Source: Nematostella vectensis (lineage: Eukaryota; Cnidaria; Anthozoa; Actiniaria; Edwardsiidae). Taken from it: 60,000 nt of DNA. Shown one piece after another: positions 13,201 to 22,200 of this stretch; the stretch's first letter is position 1, and every line of letters starts with the position of its first letter. A model generated the notes under the pieces. It did not search any database. It had not been told where the DNA came from and saw nothing but the letters and a program-made list of their open reading frames with translations. The stretch spans positions 9,420,022 through 9,480,021 of the forward strand of contig NC_064045.1 in the NCBI RefSeq assembly GCF_932526225.1. The letters run 5' to 3'. The translations under genes were made by a program, and so were the position numbers.

Positions 13201-16200
13201 TTTTTGTAACTTTTACGGTGACAGCGATTTTGAACCGCTTGTTTCACTTTGCGCCTTTAAACAAAAATAAAAAAAAATTGTTTCAGAAGTAGTTTAGGGT
13301 CATCTTTTCAAGATAAGCTATGGAGCCAAAAGAAAATCTGATTTAATCACGGATTATCTTGGGATGTTAAAATAGCCGATAATTTAATCCGAAAGTTAAA
13401 AGTCACGCGTCGATACTCACTATTTTCGAAAGTCGTCAAATGATTTAAAAGACACATATAGCCAGCCCAAGTATACCAAACATTCACGCTCAATAGCTGG
13501 ATCAAGAGAAAAGAAAGAAGACAAAAGCAACTGCTTATGTGACAAGCCTGGTGGGGATACCAAGTACCCCCGGAGCGGGCCGCTCCACCAATTGACTTCA
13601 ACATCTGTAAACGACCGCACACATGAATATGTGCAAGTGCTACAAGATGAACAGTTTCTAACAGTAGGAACTGTTAATCTGGTGGCCTCGGGTATGCGCT
13701 TATCACTCTTCTTGCCTTTCTTCCTTTTTCTACAGAAGAGTCAAAGGAGTATCTCCACAATTAGAATTTCACGCATTTACAGGTGATACTGTATACTGTT
13801 GTGCGGGTAGGGGGAAAAGACAGTACTTGTGTATTCCCCGAAGCCACAGATGGTCTTCGACAGCTAGCCTTCAGGCCAGTTAAGATAAAAGACAGAATGT
13901 TTGGCAACACTTGAGCGCTTTCCACTGCTTCTATACGACCGAACAAGTACAGAGAATCGGAAGTAGACAAGGCGAGAATGCAGCTCTTCGTGAAAAAAGG
14001 AACAGCATTTGATGTCATTCTACCGACGAAGGCAGCTATCATACAACACACCAAGAAAGCTGCCTTTCAAGCAGGCCATTGTTGAGGGCAAGCACTCCTC
14101 CCTGTCTCAATACTTCAGTCTTTTTAGCACAATGGACAACAGTTGCCATAGCCGCTTTGGACAAACGCTACTAGAGGTTTCCAAGGCGTGGCAAGTAGCC
14201 AAAGAACTATTAGATGATGAACCAAGAGCTATAAGATGCAAGATAGGCTGCCCAGCACGCTGCACTTGCACCAAAGCCAGCTTGAAATGTTCAGCCCTTT
14301 GTAGCTCCATTGAATCGTTTAACGATAAAGCTGTAAGATATCTGAACTGCATTAAATAAAGAAAACAATTCTAATCGGAGTTTGTTATTACGTTAGACTG
14401 ACGTATTATGAACCACACTCTTTTTGTTTTATAAGAATCTATTTTTAAGAACGTCCAGCCCGACTGAGATTTCACTAATTTTTAACATAATGTCGAGGCT
14501 CACATAGCAAGAAAACATTTTCTTTATATTAAATTGGTGCATTTATTATTTGTGCAATTCTATTTTAAAAAAAATGCTTCATTGCTTATTCGTATATGCA
14601 TTAATGTGGTTTGATTAGAGTGTGCAGAAACAGGTTCGGAAACCTACCTCCGGTTTCAAAAAAGGTAAAATTAATAGCAGAAACCTAACCAGTTTTGCCT
14701 TTTTTTACAACTTAAAAGTATTAAATGGATTTCATGAATATTTTAGTCGTAGACTTTTAAACAAGATGTGCATGTCTGTGCTTCCAAAAATGCCAAATTT
14801 AATCTCCAGTGCAAAATGGCTGCAATTATAATAAACCATATTCGTCGGTGATAAAAACCGATTTTATATTGGCTTCATAGCTAATCTTATAAAGGTTATT
14901 GCAACCTACAACGGCAAAAAAATTGGTGTCTTTTGCTAGAGGGCGCGGGGTGAAATAAACGTCCGAGGTTTTACTTTCCACTACTTCCGGTTAAAGTTTA
15001 AAGTTCCAAAAATGACAAATTTGCGGTTATTTTGAAAAATATTGTGTTTAAATACATTCTTTGACTTTCATATTAGTTGTCTAGTGAAAAACAGTATCGA
15101 AATGTTTATTTATTTTTTATAAAAAGGTAGTTTACTTCCGGTTCAAAATGGCGGCCAAATCAACTCCTTATTAATTAGAAATTAAAGCCGATCTGAGCTT
15201 GGCTCTATAGTCTATCTTGAAAAGGGTATTAAAAACTATCACTATGCTAAAATTAGCAATTCAAACACATATCCGCCGGACTAAACCCAGTATGATTACC
15301 GTCAATGACTTTCTTGTCCGGTTTGCAGTGCTCGCCGTTAAACCCGCACTTGGGTTCTGCGACAGGGGGCCATTCGGACCCAAACCAGCGGATACTTTGC
15401 CCAGTGAAAAACTTGAGCTCGAGGTGCTCGGGGTCGGTAGGGAAGGGCTCAAACAAGGCCACCTCCTTCATCACACCAGGAAGACCTGCAACACAATGAA
15501 CTACTTGTGTTTTATGCTATTCGATTTCCTAACTGCCGTTTTGCATTCAATAATATTTATAATACAGCAAAATTTTTCACTTTTGGGGTATGCTTCCTAA
15601 TCATGGTGTTTATTTTACTTATAAGTTGCAAAATTACTCGATTCTGATTGGCTGAGAGCAGGGGAGTTTTCAGATAATCCAGTGCAAAAAAAAAATAAGG
15701 TAATTCAGTGCAGTAAAACAGTAATTTAGCAGTAATTCATTACTGGAGGCTGATTGGCTTAAAAACAACTGATATGGATATGGATATATTTCAACCATGT
15801 TCCTCTAAGCCACGACCATTTTCGAGTCACAAAATCTTTGAGACGCAAACACAGGCTTTCGTTTTTTAGTTGCGTGCCAGTGTTGTACGTGACAAGTGTT
15901 GTACGTGAACAAATTTCATGGTGCCTCTATGTTCTAGAAAAGAGCCCATACACAGGTGAGAAGCTGCTCGCCTACCTGATTGGTTGGCAATTGGTCTGTA
16001 GTTTCTCAGAGTCATATTAAACTCCGCATCAGCATTTTTGTCAAGATGGACGTCATAACCGCGAATACCTGTGAACAAATGCGGGTTTTATAATCCGGTT
16101 GTATGGATTGCGACGCGCGCTAAGGTGGCCACATTGATAGTTTGGTTAAGTAAGCCAATAAGAATACAAGAAGCGTGATATCTGGTACGAAGCACACTAG

Positions 16201-19200
16201 CGTGGCCACCTTAACAGTTTTATGAAGTAAGCCAATAAGAATGCAAGAAACGTGATATCTGGTACGAAGCGCACTAGCGTGGCCACCTTAACAGTTTTAT
16301 GAAGTAAACCAATAAGGATGCAAGAAACGTGATATCTGGTACGAAGCGCACTAGCGTGGCCACCTTAACAGTTTTATGAAGTAAACCAATAAGGAAGCAA
16401 GAAACGTGATATCTGGTACGAAGCGCACTAGCGTGGCCACCTTAACAGTTTTATGAAGTAAACCAATAAGGATGCAAGAAACGTGATATCTGGTACGAAG
16501 CGCGCTACAGTGGCCACATTGATAGTTTTGTGAAGTAAGCCAATAAGGATGCGAGAAAGGAACTATCTAAAACGACGCACGCTACAGTGGCCACCTTGAT
16601 ACTAAGTGGAGTAAACCAATAAGAATGCGAGAAACGTGCCACCTTGACAGTTTTATGAAGTGCTAAGAAACGTGCAAAGTTGTTTGAATGCACACCAGAG
16701 CATGTCGCAATCGTCCTAGTTAAGTTTATGCCAATCGTAACTGAGATTTTCTCTGGTGGCGTCGCATTATACAAAATATATTATAGAATTATGCAAATCA
16801 CCCAAGTAATTGTGCAAGTAATTGTGCGCTCTACCGTGGCCACATTGATAGTTTGGTGAAGTAAACCAATAAGGATGCAAGAAACGTACTCTTTGATACA
16901 ACGCGCGCTACCGAGACCACATTGATAGTTTGGTGAAGTAAACCAATAATACAAGAAACGTGCTCTTTGATACGTCGCGCGCTACCGAGACCACATTGAT
17001 AGTTTGGTGAAGTAAGCCAATAAGGATGCAAGAAACGTGCTATCTGATACGAAGCACACTACCGTGGTCACATTGATCGTTTGGTGAAACAAGCCAATAA
17101 GGATGCGAGAAATGCGCTATCTGATACGACGCGCGCCACCGTGGCCACCTTGACAGTTTTATGAAGTGCTAAGAAACGTGCTAAGAAACGACGCACGCTA
17201 CCGTGGCCACCTTGATACTAAGTGGAGTAAACCAATAAGAATGCGAGAAACGTGCCACCTTGACAGTTTTATGAAGTGCTAAGAAACGTGCAAAGTTGTT
17301 TGAATGCACACCAGAGCATGTCGCAATCGTCCTAGTTAAGTTTGTGCCAATCGTAACTGAGATTTTCTCTGGTGGCGTCGCATTATACAAAATATATTAT
17401 AGAATTATGCAAATCACCCAAGTAATTGTGTTCCTGAGTAAAGAAAGGAGCGCTTGGTTATCCACTTGACAGGAGCAAAAAATGGCAAAATTAAAATTGT
17501 AAAATTGTATTAGCTTACATTTTGTTTATATTTTGCTTAGAGGTTACTTGCATAATGCAAAACAAAGCTTTAGGATCATTTATGCAAAAAATCAAAAGCC
17601 TTACAATTTGAACTTTGCCATTTTTTGCTTCTGTCTATCCACTTTAATGAGTGCAACAAGCTTTATATCGTGTAAAAGGAGCCCGACGGCAACCAAGTCA
17701 CTTACTTCTATACGTGTGATCCTTGAGTTTGTCGAGAATCAACTGGCCGATCACGGGCTCACTGGCAGCCAGAGTTTTGTTTAGTGCGACGGCAAAGATC
17801 TGAACAGCGTCATAAAGCGAGGCAGCGTACATGGGGGGCTGAAATATCGACAAAACCAAACGCATCGGACAGCGGTTAAGTAACCACATTAAGAAGTCTA
17901 ACATTACTGTAACGAGACGGGACACTACTCTACTACTTACAAACTGAGATCCTCCTTTCTTACGTTGCGGGGGATTTTATTAGCTGGATTTGTACAGGAC
18001 CCGAAATGATCCCAGGACCCGAAACGATCCCAGGACCCGAAACGATCCCAGGACCCGAAATGATCCCAGGACCCGAAATGATCCCAGGACCCGAAATGAT
18101 CCCAGGACCCGAAATGATCCCCAAAAGTACCCCAACTGAGAGGACTCCCCGAAATCAACCTCAAGGAATTACGGTAATGGACACAGGGCAAGCAGAAAAA
18201 ATCTTAAAGCATAATTAAGGGTTTTGCCCCGGCGGTAAACCCATAAACAGAGTCCAAACCAAATACACAACTTTGAATTGCTACTGAAAGGAATACAACA
18301 TAAACATAGCACAGCCTTGCTCAGAACAACCAAACTGTTGACCTTCCATCACAATCTAAACATTTGCAGTTCCGCCACATGACTATGACACTATAAATAT
18401 GGTTTCCGGTAAACATCACACCTAAAAATCCATATTCATTTGACAACCAAGCGTGTATTTCACCACAAAATCCATGTTCACATGAGCGAATATTTACCGA
18501 CACATTTTAGGCAGCCGGTTTGGCCGAGAAGATGGCGGAATGACAAAAGCACCTTGATTAATGCACTCGAACAACCCTTTTACTACCGTTGCAAGATGTG
18601 GCTTTAGTTGAAAGCAATATTTATGTGAGTTTTGAATTTCCTTTATGTAGTCGGCCGTACAACCCTGCATGATCTCATGATAGGTCTTTTATTCACCAAA
18701 TACAAGGGCGTTGGGAACAGAGGTTGTTTGGTCAATTGATTTAGAAATGACAAACAACGAAACTCCCCTCTGATTTGGTCGAATCGTGCCTTGTTTTGCG
18801 ACGCGCTCTCCGTGTTTACGTAGATACCCGGTCAAGTTACGTTGCGTAATCCTAGCTACTACCCCGTGGCGCGCGAACAGTCCCCGACGCGATATACGAT
18901 CTTAGGTCGGGCACGTTTCGTATATCGCGTCGGAAACGTTGATATTGGTGGCACAGCCTCGCCCCTACTGGTCATTTCTTTATATTTTCTTTAAATTAAA
19001 TATAAGGGGGGGCACATGCCCCAGTGCCCAGTCTCCTGCTATGGCCCTGTAAGCACGGGCGCGCCAAGGAATTGATCGCCCACCGCTAGCTAAGCCTTTG
19101 AAGGCTATCTATTTATTAATTGTTAAGGGAGGAGGAAAATGGGAAGTGAGGTGGGTATGGTGCGCCTACTTCGCTCAACGCTAGCTACGCCTTTGAAGAC

Positions 19201-22200
19201 TAACTATTTATTAATTGTTAATGGAGGGGGGAAATGGGGAGTAAGGTTGGTGTGGTGCGCCTCCTTCGCTCAACGCTAGCTATGCCTTTGAAGCCTATCT
19301 ATTATTAACTGGTAAAACTGTGTGTACCTCGGGATGGCCTGTCTTGTTGACGTAGTAGTTGTTGTTGAAGGGTGGTCGGGATGTCCATAGAAACAGGTTA
19401 CGCGTGAAGTTATCGTACTTGTCGCCTTTGAAGCTGTTCCCCGTGACGATAAGCGCCGCCTTCATTTCTGTCATGTTCCTATGATTGACAAGGGATTTAA
19501 ATTGACATGTTCCTATGATTGTCAGGGGATTATAATTGACATGTCACTTTGATGATTGGCGGGTTATCATATCAACCAATGGCGTCAAGTCGGTTTTCTA
19601 AATGATCTAAAAGAGCCTGGGCGGGCGCGCTGTAAACCTGTGATGTTCTATAAAAGGCTAGGGCCTGGGTCTATTCCAAAATGGCGGCCTGCAAAATGGC
19701 AGTAAACATGAATTCAATGCAAGGGCGACAAAAAAGCGAACAAAAATTTTAAAGCGGACTTCGAAATGGTTTGTAATGTCCTAATAAGGAATTTACCTAG
19801 AGAGCTAGAAAATAACGAAGGTTTCTAAACAAGATTAATTGATATGTAAAACTGACATGTTCCTGTAATGATGAGGATTATAATTTTGTCTTGTGACAGC
19901 ATCGATAAGTATTTCATGGACGAAGTACTGTTCTCACTAAAAGGATATTAATTGAACAATCGAAGATAAAGATCATACACCTAGTTCAAATAAGGTTCCA
20001 CTGGTAAATCCATGAACCATTGAGAGCTACAAAACATGGGTTCATGAAGTGCAATCTTACTTAAAAACAGGTGTGTATCCTCTGTAATATCCCTTTATTA
20101 TAAAAATAAATTAGCTTACCATGTTAGTTTATTGAAAAACCACTTGAAAGGCGCCTTGTCCATGTACTCTGACATCATCGGGCTCATTTCAAACACAAGG
20201 AACACATACTCCCCATTTATGAGCCCGCGGTTCTTGGCCAGATGCATCCCCTCCACCGCCATGTTGTATGACGTCACCATGATCACAACTGACATAATAA
20301 TCATTATGGTAAGTCTGCACATGTGCTGCCTGTGGTATATGCTTTTGCGAGCTTTAGACGTGCCTTAGACGTCCACAATACACACTTTTCGCATTGCAAC
20401 ATTTAACATTTTACAAAATGTTTAAAATACACATTTCACACATCATGTACACATAACCTACTTTCACTCTATTCATGCACACATTTCACATCGTACTAAT
20501 ACGCGTATACAGCGCGGCATGACTTACTTCTGGCCCTTGTCTTAATGTTCTCTAGCACATCAGTAAACTCCTCTTCATACTTCAAATTATTCTCGTTATA
20601 AAACTGTGAATATGTGCTCTCGTCCTGTACTGCGGCCACGTAATTCACTTTAATTTTCATCTTCAACAGCTCTTTTTCCATAAACTTGGATAAACGCACA
20701 TATTTGTCCAATCTCTCGTAAATAATCGCGACCTGGTCCCATTTAAACTTGTTCAGAATTCCGATCACAGTAGGCGTTACTTTGGTGTCAACAGCAAAAG
20801 TTCGGGCAAATGTTGGGTACTCTGTTTTGTTACTTAACTCCGGACTTGTGCACATCTGAAAAAAAAAAGTTATCAAAATTTGAAATGTTATAAAAGGTCT
20901 GGATCGTACTGTCAGCTCTTCGTTAACAGACATTCAAGTACAAAGACAACAGACACCCTTCAATTTTCTTTTTGCCATTCAGTGAAGAGAAAGGGGGGGG
21001 GGGGGGGGGGGTGCGTTCGCACCCCTTCACAACGGCGGAAAGTCCACTACCGGTTCGTAATAGGCGTGTTATTTGTAGACAATACGATAAGACAAATCCG
21101 ATAATAAAGGTCCCGTGGAGATACTGCCAAAGTATGACTTATTATGAGATTCTTTCGGGGGTGGTCTGCCTTTTTATCGGAAAACTAACCGCCTCGAACC
21201 CTCCACCCAAGAAATATCCTGGGTAGGACCTGGCCAGGTTTTCTTTATATATAGGGCGACGTGTTTTGTGCTTTTTGTGCGTACGAAAATCGTAAGAACG
21301 TAAGGAAGTCCCCCCGTGTAGATCTGCCACCATTCAGCATGAAACTAAGAAATTCAGTATAATACACCAGTGGTACCTCTGCCTTTTAGTCCAAATTCTA
21401 CAACGGTTTATTCGCAAGGGAACTTTAAGTAGTAGTTGTTATTGTTATTGTTGTTGTGTTTGTTGTTGTGGCTCCGACGAAGGGCTAACGCTCGAAACGT
21501 CAGCGCAATTACTCTGTTTCACAGAGGCGTTTAACATACCTTCTCAACCTTGTGTTGACTTAGACCTTGTCTACACCACGCCTACGCAAACCATCTAGTT
21601 TTTCAACAGCTTGTCTGTAGTCTTTCTAGTTATACCATTTGGGAAGACTTAAACAGGTTTTGAGTGTCCAAGGAAAGCGGATGTTTTGTTCCTGTAGCAA
21701 CACGATCGTACAGAAACTGGACCTGAGACAACTGGGCCGTTATCATTTTTGAAGCACTTTAAAGAAAAAATGTTAACCTTTCAGAATTGATAGATTTGGT
21801 CGTTTCTTTATATTTTCATCTTCCAAATGGTATGTGGTTCGTATGGACCCTATGAGGTATTTTGGTCAACCTTCGGAAAAAAGGCGGTGAACTGGAAAGA
21901 TCAGGTCTAGTCATTGGCGACGTAGATCGAGAGATGTCAATCAAATCACATGATTAAATTGCGAGCGCTATACTAGTTTTTGTATTCATGTCTTCCTAGT
22001 TATTGCTAACATTCGTTGTTTAGTTACAAGTTTTCCCGTCATCTTTATATTTCAACCTGGTAGTCAACTGATCATTTAACTTTAGGAAAAAAGTCTGCAA
22101 AATTTAGCAAACATTTTATGATCTGTGAGTTGTCTTTTTATATTTTGCGCGCGCTGCATTACGCAATCAAGAATGACGCTATTCCAACGAGCGAGCGCTG

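Noticed and set aside
21468-21510. Hammerhead ribozyme from GACGA...CGAAAC
   Set aside because: A short stem can be drawn, but the core departs from CUGANGA...GAAA and no helix III or cleavage triplet could be placed.
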